From NCBI GenBank assembly GCA_963678375.2, contig OY782831.1, positions 1,364,001 through 1,428,000 on the forward strand: 64,000 nt of DNA, written 5' to 3'. Position numbers and translations under genes: made by a program. Each line of letters starts with the position of its first letter. The first letter of the stretch is position 1. Under the pieces are notes generated by a model. That model saw only the letters and a list, made by a program, of their open reading frames with translations, was not told the origin of the DNA and did no database searches. This DNA is from JAEKNW01 sp963678375 (GTDB lineage: Bacteria; Cloacimonadota; Cloacimonadia; Cloacimonadales; JAFGVF01). Below are positions 55,834 through 63,903 of this stretch, in pieces.

Positions 55834-56603
55834 TAAAGATTAAGAAGCAACATGAGATTGAAAAAATGCGCCAAGCAGGTGAAATAATCGGACTACTCTG
55901 GCAAGAGATGGAAAAGATTATTGCCCCAGGTATCTCTACTTGGGAATTAGACAAATTTGCTGATGAATTTATTCGCTCTCATGGTGCTTATCCTGCATTT
56001 AAAGGATATACTGTTCCCGGCTTAGCCCCATTTCCAGGTGCTATTTGTGCTTCGGTTAATTCAGTAATTGTTCACGGAATCCCTTCTAAGAATGTTATTC
56101 TTAAAGAAGGAGATATCATTGGTGTGGATGTTGGTACTAGAAAAGCCGGTTATCATGGAGATTCAGCTTACACATTTACAGTAGGCGAGATTTCAAAAGA
56201 GACACAAGATCTTTTAGATGTAACCAAACAGGCACTAGAAATTGGTATCAATGCAGCAATTGTCGGTAATAGAGTAGGAGATATCTCTTATGCTATCGGC
56301 AAATTTGTTAAAGAGAATGGTTATTACTGTGCTGATGATCTTACAGGTCATGGCATTGGTAAAGAATTACACGAAGACCCCATGATTCCCAATGTTGGGA
56401 AAAAGGGTACGGGAAAGTTAATAAAAGAAGGAATGACCATAGCGATTGAACCCATGGTCAATATTGGCACTAATAAAGTTATTGAAAGAGGCTGGGAATA
56501 TCTTGTAAAAGATGGTTCTTTATCTGCTCATTTCGAACATACCATATTAGTAACAGATACAAAACCAGAAATTTTAACTAAGGTAGGAAGAGAGAATGGC
56601 TAA
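55830..56603 (+). CDS. map: Methionine aminopeptidase type I
   Basis: The 257-residue protein has the pita-bread fold ligands: GVDVGTRKAGYHGDSAYTF (two Asp), TGHGIGKELHEDP (His), AIEPMVN (Glu) and FEHTILVTD (Glu). It removes initiator methionine. It overlaps secY by 4 bases and infA by 8. Confidence 0.97.
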   Translation: MIKIKKQHEIEKMRQAGEIIGLLWQEMEKIIAPGISTWELDKFADEFIRSHGAYPAFKGYTVPGLAPFPGAICASVNSVIVHGIPSKNVILKEGDIIGVDVGTRKAGYHGDSAYTFTVGEISKETQDLLDVTKQALEIGINAAIVGNRVGDISYAIGKFVKENGYYCADDLTGHGIGKELHEDPMIPNVGKKGTGKLIKEGMTIAIEPMVNIGTNKVIERGWEYLVKDGSLSAHFEHTILVTDTKPEILTKVGRENG

Positions 56604-56814
56604 ATCAGGTGTTATAGAGGTAGAAGGGGTAGTTAAAGAGTCCTTGCCAAACACGCAATTTAAGGTGGAGTTAGAAAACGGGCATGTTATACTTGCTCAT
56701 AGTTCAGGAAAAATGAGAATGCATTTCATTAGGATTTTACCTGGAGATAAAGTTAAAGTAGAATTATCACCTTACGATTTGACCAAAGGAAGAATCACTT
56801 ACCGTTATAAATAG
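56596..56814 (+). CDS. infA: Translation initiation factor IF-1
   Basis: The 72-residue OB-fold protein has VIEVEGVVKESLPNTQFKVE, SGKMRMHFIRILPGDKVKVE and the C-terminal LTKGRITYRYK. All are standard for IF-1. Confidence 0.97.
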   Translation: MAKSGVIEVEGVVKESLPNTQFKVELENGHVILAHSSGKMRMHFIRILPGDKVKVELSPYDLTKGRITYRYK

Positions 56815-56837
56815 TTGTTACAGATGAAGGAGAAAAA

Positions 56838-56951
56838 ATGAAAGTAAGAGCTTCTGTTAAGAAAATCTGTAAAGATTGTAGAATTATCAAGCGAAATGGT
56901 GTTATCCGTGTGATTTGTACAAATCCAAAACACAAACAACGCCAGGGATAG
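56838..56951 (+). CDS. rpmJ: 50S ribosomal protein L36
   Basis: This 37-residue gene begins MKVRASVKKICKDCRIIKRN and ends KHKQRQG. Cys residues in CKDC and CTNPKH, with the His, form the zinc site of the C+ type. GAAGGAG precedes the ATG. It sits in its usual place between infA and rpsM. Confidence 0.96.
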   Translation: MKVRASVKKICKDCRIIKRNGVIRVICTNPKHKQRQG

Positions 56952-56993
56952 ACCCTAACAAAATAATATAATAAATTCCGAAGGAGGAAAGGC

Positions 56994-57365
56994 TTGGCAC
57001 ATATCGCAGGTGTTGAGATACCTAATAACAAAAGAGTTGTTATAGGTTTAACTTATATTTATGGCATAGGAAGATCTTTGTCTTCAGAAATCCTCAAGAA
57101 GGCTAACATTGATGAGAGCATCAAAGTGCAAGATCTTTCAGTAGAACAAGAAAGACTTATTCGTGACATTATTCAAAATGAATATACTGTTGAAGGAACC
57201 TTAAGAACAAAGATTGCTTTAGATATTAAACGTCTAATGGAAATCAATTGCTATCGTGGACTTCGTCATAAGAGAGGACTCCCTGTACACGGGCAGAACA
57301 CTCAAAATAATGCAAGAACCAGAAAAGGTCCAAAACCTGGTTCAATTAAGAAGAAGAAGAAATAG
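56994..57365 (+). CDS. rpsM: 30S ribosomal protein S13
   Basis: The 123-residue protein starts at TTG (Met-Ala-His-Ile-Ala-Gly-Val) behind AAGGAGGAAA. It contains YIYGIGRSLSSEIL and the C-terminal RGLPVHGQNTQNNARTRKGP. It contacts tRNA and the large subunit. Confidence 0.97.
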   Translation: MAHIAGVEIPNNKRVVIGLTYIYGIGRSLSSEILKKANIDESIKVQDLSVEQERLIRDIIQNEYTVEGTLRTKIALDIKRLMEINCYRGLRHKRGLPVHGQNTQNNARTRKGPKPGSIKKKKK

Positions 57366-57373
57366 GAGAACTT

Positions 57374-57766
57374 ATGGCTAAAAAGAAAGTAAGAGCTAAG
57401 AAAAAAAGAGTTCGCTTAGCATTTGACGAAGGTGTAGCACATATCCATTCTAGTTTTAATAATACTATTATCACTCTAGCTGATAAGGCTGGTAATGTAC
57501 TTACTTGGTCATCAGGTGGTAAGATTGGTAATAAAGGTTCTCGTAAATCAACTCCTTATGCAGCCCAGATTGCAGCAGGAGAAGTAGCAAAAACTGCTCT
57601 TGATATGGGAATCACAAAAGTAAAAGTAATCGTTCGTGGACCTGGTGGAGGTAGAGAAGCATCTATCCGATCTATGAATGCGACGGGATTAAAGATATTA
57701 TCTATTCAAGATGCAACTCCAATCCCACATAACGGCTGCCGTCCACCAAAAACAAGAAGAATCTAA
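57374..57766 (+). CDS. rpsK: 30S ribosomal protein S11
   Basis: The 130-residue protein has AHIHSSFNNTIITLADKAGN, KGSRKSTPYAAQIAAGE and the C-terminal IPHNGCRPPKTRRI. Normal length. Confidence 0.98.
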   Translation: MAKKKVRAKKKRVRLAFDEGVAHIHSSFNNTIITLADKAGNVLTWSSGGKIGNKGSRKSTPYAAQIAAGEVAKTALDMGITKVKVIVRGPGGGREASIRSMNATGLKILSIQDATPIPHNGCRPPKTRRI

Positions 57767-57775
57767 GGGGGAATA

Positions 57776-58390
57776 ATGGCACGATATACAGGACCTAAAG
57801 CAAAATTAGTTAGAAAATTTGGTGAGAATATTTTCGGAACACCAAAATATGATAGAATATTAGAAAGAAGAAACTATCCTGCTGGTGATCACGGTAAAGT
57901 TTTCAGAAGAAAACTTAGTGATTATGGTACTCACTTAAAAGAGAAACAAAAACTCAGAAACACTTACTGTCTTTTAGAAAAGCAATTCTACAACTACTTT
58001 GTAAAAGCTTCTAAGAAAGAAGGTGTTACAGGTGATAATTTCCTTCAATTACTTGAAAGAAGATTGGATAATGTAGTCTATAGATTAGGCTTTGCTGTAA
58101 CCAGAATGCAGTCCCGTCAATTTGTTAATCACGGGCATGTTATGGTTAATGGAAGAAGAGTTAATATTGCTTCTTTCTTATGCAAACCTGGTGATGTTAT
58201 AGAAATTAAAGAAAAGTCTAGAAAAGGTGCCATGTCTGAAGCTGCTGAAGTTACAAGTGCAACTTCTTCATACTCATGGTTATCAGTTGATAAAGATAAT
58301 TTCAAAGGTGAATTTTTAGCAATACCAAATGCTGAAGAGATACCTACTAATGTAGATGTCCGTTTAATTGTTGAGTTCTATTCTAAATAA
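57776..58390 (+). CDS. rpsD: 30S ribosomal protein S4
   Basis: The 204-residue protein has the S4 RNA-binding domain LERRLDNVVYRLGFAVTRMQ followed by ARQFVNHGHV-like SRQFVNHGHVMVNGRRVNIA. The N-terminal region lacks the zinc cysteines, so it is the zinc-free form. S4 often represses the alpha operon. Confidence 0.97.
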   Translation: MARYTGPKAKLVRKFGENIFGTPKYDRILERRNYPAGDHGKVFRRKLSDYGTHLKEKQKLRNTYCLLEKQFYNYFVKASKKEGVTGDNFLQLLERRLDNVVYRLGFAVTRMQSRQFVNHGHVMVNGRRVNIASFLCKPGDVIEIKEKSRKGAMSEAAEVTSATSSYSWLSVDKDNFKGEFLAIPNAEEIPTNVDVRLIVEFYSK

Positions 58391-58405
58391 ACTGGAGAGA
58401 CACAT

Positions 58406-59413
58406 ATGATGTTCTTAGAACCGTTGCAGATGCCGAACAAAGTCGAAGTTATTGAAAACAGTGATACTTATGGGAAATTCGAAATAGGTCCTTTAGAACC
58501 TGGTTTTGGAACTACTATCGGTAACACCTTAAGAAGAGTTTTACTAGCTTCTATTCAAGGTGCTGCAATAAAATATGTTAGAATTGAAGGTTTGCATCAC
58601 GAATTCTGCCCTATTCCGGGTACTAATTCCGATTATGTTGATCTTATTCTCAAACTGAAAGAGTTAGTTCTAAAAATTGACGATATCAATGAAGTTGAGT
58701 TAGTTTTAGAACATAAAGGAAAAGGTGTAGTAACAGCAGCTGATATTCAAACACCGGGAAACGTTGAAATTCTGAACCCTGAACTTGTACTTCTTGATAT
58801 GAGCGAAGATGTTGATATCAGAATTGAACTATGGGCTGCTAATGGAAGAGGCTTTGTCCCTTCAGATAAACAGGACATGAATGAAAAATCTATTGGAATT
58901 ATCCCAATCGATTCCATCTATTCTCCTATGAGAAAAGTGAACTTCTTCGTGACTAACCAACGTGTTAAAGAGAAGATGAATTATGATAAACTTATTGTTG
59001 AAATTACAACTGATGGTTCTATCAACCCTAAAAACTCACTATTTCTCGCTGCCAAAATATTGAAAGATCTCTATGCTAGTATCTCTCAATTTGAAGTGGA
59101 ACCAGAATATATTGAAGAAGTTCAAATGGATCCAGAATTGGAAAGACTTGAAAAACTATTCAATATGAATGTTAAAGAACTTGAACTTACTGTTCGTTCT
59201 GCAAACTGCTTATTGGCTGCTAAGATCGAAAAGATCGGAGAATTAGTTGGTAAAACTGAAAGTGAAATGTTAAAATACCGTAACTTCGGTAAGAAATCTT
59301 TGGATGAAATTCAAGGCTTACTTGATACTTATGGCTTATCTCTTGGTATGGATGTTGATTCTATCAATGCTCAAATCCAAGAGGCAAAAAACAGAGTAAA
59401 AATAAAAGAATAA
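58406..59413 (+). CDS. rpoA: RNA polymerase alpha subunit
   Basis: The 335-residue protein has the N-terminal dimerisation domain (EPGFGTTIGNTLRRVLLASI) and a C-terminal domain with LTVRSANCLLAAKIEKIGEL and FGKKSLDEIQGLL, used for UP elements and activators. It starts with two in-frame ATGs after CTGGAGAG. Confidence 0.98.
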   Translation: MMFLEPLQMPNKVEVIENSDTYGKFEIGPLEPGFGTTIGNTLRRVLLASIQGAAIKYVRIEGLHHEFCPIPGTNSDYVDLILKLKELVLKIDDINEVELVLEHKGKGVVTAADIQTPGNVEILNPELVLLDMSEDVDIRIELWAANGRGFVPSDKQDMNEKSIGIIPIDSIYSPMRKVNFFVTNQRVKEKMNYDKLIVEITTDGSINPKNSLFLAAKILKDLYASISQFEVEPEYIEEVQMDPELERLEKLFNMNVKELELTVRSANCLLAAKIEKIGELVGKTESEMLKYRNFGKKSLDEIQGLLDTYGLSLGMDVDSINAQIQEAKNRVKIKE

Positions 59414-59423
59414 GGATTCGACC

Positions 59424-59810
59424 ATGAGACATAGAGTTAGAGGAAGAAAATTTGGTTTAGAAAGTGATCACAGAAAAGCTATGTTACATAACTTAGTAAA
59501 ATCACTTGTCGAACATGGACGCATCAATACTACACTCGCAAGAGCTAAAGAGATGCGCTCGCTTGCTGAACGTTGTGTTACTTATGCTAAGAAAAATGAT
59601 GTTCATAATCGTAGATTAGCTTACAAAGTTCTTCAAGATAGAGACTTAGTAAAAAGACTTTTTGAAGAAATCGGTCCAAATTATGCTACAAGAAACGGTG
59701 GTTACACTCGCGTTCTTAAAGCTGGTAATCGCAGAGGAGATAATGCTCCTATGGCTATTATCGAATTTGTGGACGGTGTCGGTAGAAAAAGTACTGAAAC
59801 TGCTGAATAA
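59424..59810 (+). CDS. rplQ: 50S ribosomal protein L17
   Basis: The 128-residue protein begins MRHRVRGRKFGLESDHRKAM and has HGRINTTLARAKEMRSLAE and NGGYTRVLKAGNRRGDNAPM. It is the last gene of the operon; the terminator starts about 19 bases after the stop. Confidence 0.98.
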   Translation: MRHRVRGRKFGLESDHRKAMLHNLVKSLVEHGRINTTLARAKEMRSLAERCVTYAKKNDVHNRRLAYKVLQDRDLVKRLFEEIGPNYATRNGGYTRVLKAGNRRGDNAPMAIIEFVDGVGRKSTETAE

Positions 59811-59828
59811 TTATAATAATATAGAAGA

Positions 59829-59861
59829 AGCTACTCATCATGGATGGGTAGCTTTTTTTTT
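59829..59861 (+). terminator. Terminator of the S10-spc-alpha operon
   Basis: AGCTACTCATC and GATGGGTAGCT form an 11-bp stem (one G-T pair) with an ATG loop, followed by at least eight T. The repeat array begins 5 bases on. Confidence 0.95.
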
Positions 59862-59865
59862 GCTT

Positions 59866-60388
59866 AACTGGGAAGTGGAAGCCCACATCCGCCTCTAACT
59901 GGGAAAGTGGAAGCCCACATTCGCAAGATAACTGGGAATGCGGATGACCACATCCGCCTCTAACTGGGAATGCGGATGACCACATCCGCCTCTTAACTGG
60001 GAATACGGATGCCAACATCCGCCTCTTAACTGGGAAAGTGGAAGCCCACATCCGCAAGATAACTGGGAAAGTGGAAGCCCACATCCGCAAGATAACTGGG
60101 AAAATGGATGACCACATCCGCCTCTAACTGGGAAAGTGGATGACCACATCCGCAACATAACTGGGAATGCGGATGACCACATCCGCAACATAACTGGGAA
60201 AGAGGATGACCACATCCGCAAGATAACTGGGAAAATGGATGACCACATCCGCAACATAACTGGGAAAGTGGATGACCACATCCGCAACATAACTGGGAAT
60301 GCGGATGACCACATCCGCAACATAACTGGGAAAATGGATGACCACATCCGCAACATAACTGGGAAAGTGGATGACCACATCCGCCTCT
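59866..60388. repeat. Minisatellite, about 16 tandem 32-33 base units
   Basis: Each unit begins AACTGGGAA and ends CATCCGC plus AACAT, AAGAT or CTCT(T). The middle varies among AGTGGAAGCC, TGCGGATGACCA, AAATGGATGACCA and AAGAGGATGACCA. Many units can form a hairpin: GCGGATG/CATCCGC or GTGG/CCAC. Because most units are 33 bases, all six frames read as repetitive pseudo-proteins, but 32-base units break the frame and no ribosome binding site or start fits. I regard it as non-coding. Confidence 0.9.
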
Positions 60389-60550
60389 TTTCTTAAAAAA
60401 AAAGAAACACCTCCCAACCCTTATCCAAATAAAGATCTAGCTAATCCAGTCACTGCCCTTCCAAGTTAGCTTAGGAAGAATAAACTCATCCAACTTCACA
60501 TACAAAAAAGTTATTCCTATCAAAGAAAATTCATAAAACTATAATTTCTC
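60389..60550. other. Intergenic, no gene seen
   Basis: AT-rich sequence follows the minisatellite with no open frame of note; it leads into the promoter of the candidate small RNA. Confidence 0.5.
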
Positions 60551-60586
60551 TTGACAATAACTTTGTATCTCCCCTTTTATGCATTT

Positions 60587-60709
60587 GTATAGAGTTTGAG
60601 ATTGTTCATCCAGCCTCTATAATTATCCAAAAATTGTAAGCTGATTTACGGATTTTTTTTAGCAGTTGCTGTGGACTGCACTTATAGGGGCATTGCCCCT
60701 ATTTTTTTT
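60587..60709 (+). ncRNA. Candidate small RNA with tandem terminators
   Basis: TTGACA at 60551-60556 and TTTTAT at 60575-60580 (18-base spacer) could initiate near 60587. A GTAA/TTAC hairpin flanked by ATCC/GGAT ends at a run of T near 60660. A GCAG/CTGC hairpin follows, then a strong terminator (60684-60709: ATAGGGGC-ATT-GCCCCTAT plus T run). No open frame lies between promoter and terminator. The RNA is inferred, not recognised. Confidence 0.4.
60684..60709 (+). terminator. Strong Rho-independent terminator
   Basis: An 8-bp perfect stem ATAGGGGC / GCCCCTAT with an ATT loop is followed by seven more T. No protein gene precedes it within 870 bases. Confidence 0.85.
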
Positions 60710-60935
60710 GTTTAAGATTTTTATTAGAACACCTATCCTCTATTTTCATTATCTCTATAAATTTCTGGTAGGTCTTGGATTTAGTAACAGTGAAGGAGTA
60801 GTTGTGAGTTTTTTTACTGGCTTAGAGTGGACTTTAGTCCACCAATTTTAACAAACTTTCTCTTTTATTGGATGGTGGATCAGGCTGTTTAAAAAGAAAA
60901 TTACTATCCACAAATTTCACTAATTCCCCTCCTAC
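60710..60935. other. Intergenic, short hairpin only
   Basis: GTGGACTTTAGTCCAC (60828-60843) is a short perfect hairpin. Otherwise there is no supported gene; short open frames here have no ribosome binding site. Confidence 0.5.
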
Positions 60936-60970
60936 GGAGGGGTGTAAGTGTCTTTCACTGACGGGGTGGT
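60936..60970 (+). repeat. 35-base inverted repeat, left copy
   Basis: GGAGGGGTGTAAGTGTCTTT followed by CACTGACGGGGTGGT matches the reverse complement of 63796-63830 except for three or four bases. A CTTCCTAACTGGGAATGCG copy of the minisatellite core lies just beyond it (60973-60991). Confidence 0.8.
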
Positions 60971-61203
60971 ATCTTCCTAACTGGGAATGCGGGTATCTTA
61001 CCAGCACCAAGTGCTTCCAAGCGATTGGAAAGAAACTCCAAAAAAGCCCACACACCAAAACAACATAAAATTTATAGAACAGGTAACTCCCTATTATTAA
61101 ATTACCTTATCCATAAAATAAATTTGACAACTAAATTCTAAAACACATTATTGACATTGATTGCATATATTACAAAAAAGATAGGTGTTTTGGAGGAAGA
61201 ATT

Positions 61204-61524
61204 ATGAAGAAAACCATCAGAGTGATTTTTATGCTTATAGCGGTTTCTTGGGGATTTGAGGAACTAGAGAAGAATTTACCTTTTGGGTGGGAGGTTAAGC
61301 CTTTTGATTCTGAATTTAATGTAAGTACTGGAAGAACTCCCCCTAGGAATCTATTAAAGTGGTTTTGCTCTTCTGACGCAGCTGTCAAATGTCTATCAAT
61401 TAAAGATATAGGGTTAAATGGTTGCTATGTTTTACAAACAAACGTATCTTTAACTGAAGACGCAATTCTCAAATTTAAAATTCCAGTTATTCTTGAAAAT
61501 ACAACAATAGTTAGTTTTAAATGA
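61204..61524 (+). pseudogene. hsdS: Type I restriction specificity subunit HsdS, 5' part (frameshifted)
   Basis: The 106-residue product has a typical start of an HsdS target recognition domain: LPFGWEVKPFDSEFNVSTGR, TPPR, then CLSIKDIGLNGCYVLQT and VILENTTIVSFK. It ends where HsdS proteins continue with a hydrophobic residue and SVGKVSI. The next frame resumes exactly there (ATGA overlap at 61521), consistent with loss of one base near AAATGAGTG. The first 20 residues (MKKTIRVIFMLIAVSWGFEE) look unrelated to HsdS and may come from a fusion. A good GGAGGA ribosome binding site is present. Confidence 0.75.
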
Positions 61525-61868
61525 GTGTAGGAAAGGTTTCAATTACCTCTGATAATATGCTATCAAATGAAGCGATTGCTCACATGACTTTACATAAGAA
61601 TAGTCGAATATCAACTGAACATTTTTATAGCTTTTTGAGTGATTATAAATTCATAACTAGGTTCAACTTCTTAAATAGCTACATCAATAAACTCTGCATG
61701 ATTAGGAAAATATCAATCATTGTTTCAAGCTCAGAATATATAGAAGAATATTCGAAAATGATTGTGCCAATATTTTGCTTGAGAAAGAATATTGAGAAAG
61801 CAAACATTCGGTTAAACAATGTGAAAACAATGCTGTTAATTAAAATATCAAAGGATGGTCATAAATGA
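61521..61868 (+). pseudogene. hsdS: HsdS, 3' part of the same recognition domain plus coiled coil
   Basis: It begins MSVGKVSITSDNMLSNEAIA, the conserved end of a recognition domain. After HFYSFLSDYKF comes an abbreviated tail (EEYSKMIVPIFCLRKNIEKA) like the spacer helix of HsdS, and the C-terminus looks degraded. Together the two pieces make one half-subunit of about 220 residues, with only one recognition domain instead of two. The stop overlaps the next start (ATGA). Confidence 0.7.
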
Positions 61869-63694
61869 GACTAAATAAGGTTAGGATAAAGAATTTTAAA
61901 AGTATTAAAGATAGTGGTGATATTGAATTTCATGATAATATGTTCGTACTCGCTGGTCAAAATGAATCAGGAAAAAGTTCTATCTTAGAGGCGATGGAAC
62001 TTTTTGCTACTGAAAAGGCTGATAGGTCAAACTTAAATTTTGAGCTTGAAAGAGAGGAGGAATTTATACAAGAAGTTATTTGTGACTATACTAATATTAG
62101 TGAAGAATTTCATATGAAATTATCAGAATTGATAAGTAACAACTTTAAAAAAATAATTAGTTCAAAAGAAACAATTATTAATGATATGAATGTTGATATT
62201 GATATTCTTAAAAAGATTAAAACTTTTAGTATCATCAAAAAGTATGATTTTTCAGAACTTGCGCCTTCTAGCTCTATAGCAATTAATCCAGAATTTGTTG
62301 ATTTAATTTTGTTATCCATCAAAGTCGATATACAAGGTTCTACCACTGAATCATCAATGAAAAAGATTAAAGAGTCTGATAAGGATTTCAAATTAGAAAA
62401 GTTTAATCAAGCCTTAAATACAGAGCTATCAGATATGGTTCCAAAAATTAAACTTTTCAATGATTTCTCAGATATATTGCCTGATAAAATTCTTTTATCG
62501 GATATAAGAAAAAATACAGATACTGAAGGATATAAAGCTGTAAGAAATTTAGAGGGTTTAATGGGAACTAATTTTAATAAAATAGCTTCAAAAAAGTTAT
62601 CCCAAAAAAACTCATCTGCAGAAAATGAATGGAAAAATTTGTCTGTTATGTTTCAAGAAGATTGGCAACAAAAAATATTCGGTAAAAATCCTGTTAACAT
62701 AAGATTCTTCATAGAAAATAATACCAGTGGGCAACCAGAAATCTCATTTTGTATAGAAACCAAAAATTCAGAACTTCTTGAGCCAAGGAATAGAAGTAAA
62801 GGAATGGTATGGTTTCTTTCTTTATGGCTTGAACTTAAAGCAAGAGAAAAAGAGGAAAATACTGTATTTCTATTTGATGAACCTGGACTACATCTGCATG
62901 TTAAAGCTAATAAAGATATGCTAAATGTGTTTCACAAACTATCATCGCAGGGTCATCAAATCATATATTCGACACATTCTCCATCTCTTATTGAAACAGA
63001 TAATCTTAATAATATTGGACTAGTCTTAAACGATAAAGAAAAAGGGACATTGGTCGAGAAATTAACAACTTGTAAGATTAATACACAGAACAAACAAGAT
63101 GCTTTACAACCTATTGCCCAGGCAATGGGGTTAGATTTGGGTTGTGATTTTTCAATTCTGCATGAAAAAAATGTGTTAGTTGAAGGACTTTCGGATTTTT
63201 GGTATTTTAAAGGTATGAAAAAACTGCTTGATTTGGATAATAATTATGAGTTCGTGCCGGGAATAGGTGTTAATACAGGCAAAATAAATAACTTAATCTC
63301 ATTTTGTATTGGTTATGGTCTTGACTGGTTATTGGTTATGGATGGAGGAGTTACTCCTAAAAAAACGTTTATTGATTTGCAGAATAACTTATTTAATGGT
63401 GATGAAGAATCAACTAAGTCAAAAATAAAAATGTTAACTGGTGAGATTGAAGATATGTTTGAATTAGAAGATTTAAAACACATAGACTCTGAAATAACTA
63501 TAAATAAAAGTAAATCCTCTTATGAAAACATTGGGAAGAGTAGGAAAATACTATTTGCTAAGCTATTTTATCAAAAAGTAGCTACTAATGAAATTAAATT
63601 GAATGATATGAATTCAAAAACAGTAAAAAGGTTCAAAGAGGTTTTTACTTGGATTGATGATAAATTTAAACTGGAGTCAAATATAGATGTATAA
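61865..63694 (+). CDS. OLD-family ATP-dependent nuclease (ABC ATPase plus Toprim)
   Basis: The 609-residue protein starts MRLNKVRIKNFKSIKDSGDI and has Walker A GQNESGKSS (about 32-40). The ABC signature region is RSKGMVWFLSLWLELKA; Walker B is VFLFDEPGLHLHV (about 335) with the H-loop YSTHSPSLIE. A C-terminal Toprim domain follows (VLVEGLSDFWYFKGMKKLLD with the Glu; LDWLLVMDGG with the Asp). OLD proteins act in phage defence. It is intact while the flanking hsdS and hsdR are broken. It is coupled to the preceding frame by ATGA. Confidence 0.88.
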   Translation: MRLNKVRIKNFKSIKDSGDIEFHDNMFVLAGQNESGKSSILEAMELFATEKADRSNLNFELEREEEFIQEVICDYTNISEEFHMKLSELISNNFKKIISSKETIINDMNVDIDILKKIKTFSIIKKYDFSELAPSSSIAINPEFVDLILLSIKVDIQGSTTESSMKKIKESDKDFKLEKFNQALNTELSDMVPKIKLFNDFSDILPDKILLSDIRKNTDTEGYKAVRNLEGLMGTNFNKIASKKLSQKNSSAENEWKNLSVMFQEDWQQKIFGKNPVNIRFFIENNTSGQPEISFCIETKNSELLEPRNRSKGMVWFLSLWLELKAREKEENTVFLFDEPGLHLHVKANKDMLNVFHKLSSQGHQIIYSTHSPSLIETDNLNNIGLVLNDKEKGTLVEKLTTCKINTQNKQDALQPIAQAMGLDLGCDFSILHEKNVLVEGLSDFWYFKGMKKLLDLDNNYEFVPGIGVNTGKINNLISFCIGYGLDWLLVMDGGVTPKKTFIDLQNNLFNGDEESTKSKIKMLTGEIEDMFELEDLKHIDSEITINKSKSSYENIGKSRKILFAKLFYQKVATNEIKLNDMNSKTVKRFKEVFTWIDDKFKLESNIDV

Positions 63695-63795
63695 TGTCTA
63701 ACTTCACAGAAGCACTATTAGAACAGGAATTTATAGCTCTCTTAGATCAGGAATGGATTCCTCCTATTCATGAAGTGCTTAGCATCTCTACCAGA

Positions 63796-63830
63796 ACCAC
63801 CCCGTCAGTGAAATACACTGCCACCCCTCC
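63796..63830 (-). repeat. 35-base inverted repeat, right copy
   Basis: ACCACCCCGTCAGTGAAATA followed by CACTGCCACCCCTCC is the inverted partner of 60936-60970. It interrupts the hsdR remnant. Confidence 0.8.
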
Positions 63831-63865
63831 AAAAAGGGGAATAAAGGACGGGCAAGGATGCCTGT

Positions 63866-63903
63866 TTTCCCAGTTAGGAAGAAGCTCGCATTCCCAGTTA
63901 GGA
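63866..63903 (-). repeat. Two dispersed copies of the TAACTGGGAA core
   Basis: On the minus strand, CTTCCTAACTGGGAATGCG (63885-63903) and CTTCCTAACTGGGAAAAC (near 63864-63881) repeat the core of the minisatellite at 59866-60388 and the copy at 60973-60991. Confidence 0.75.

Noticed and set aside
59758..60417. Long repetitive open frames on both strands through the minisatellite
   Set aside because: They result from a 33-base period. Units of 32 bases break the frame, no ribosome binding site or start is suitable, and both strands are equally open.
60868..61068. 66-codon open frame before hsdS
   Set aside because: It has no ribosome binding site and reads through the 35-base repeat and the core repeat.
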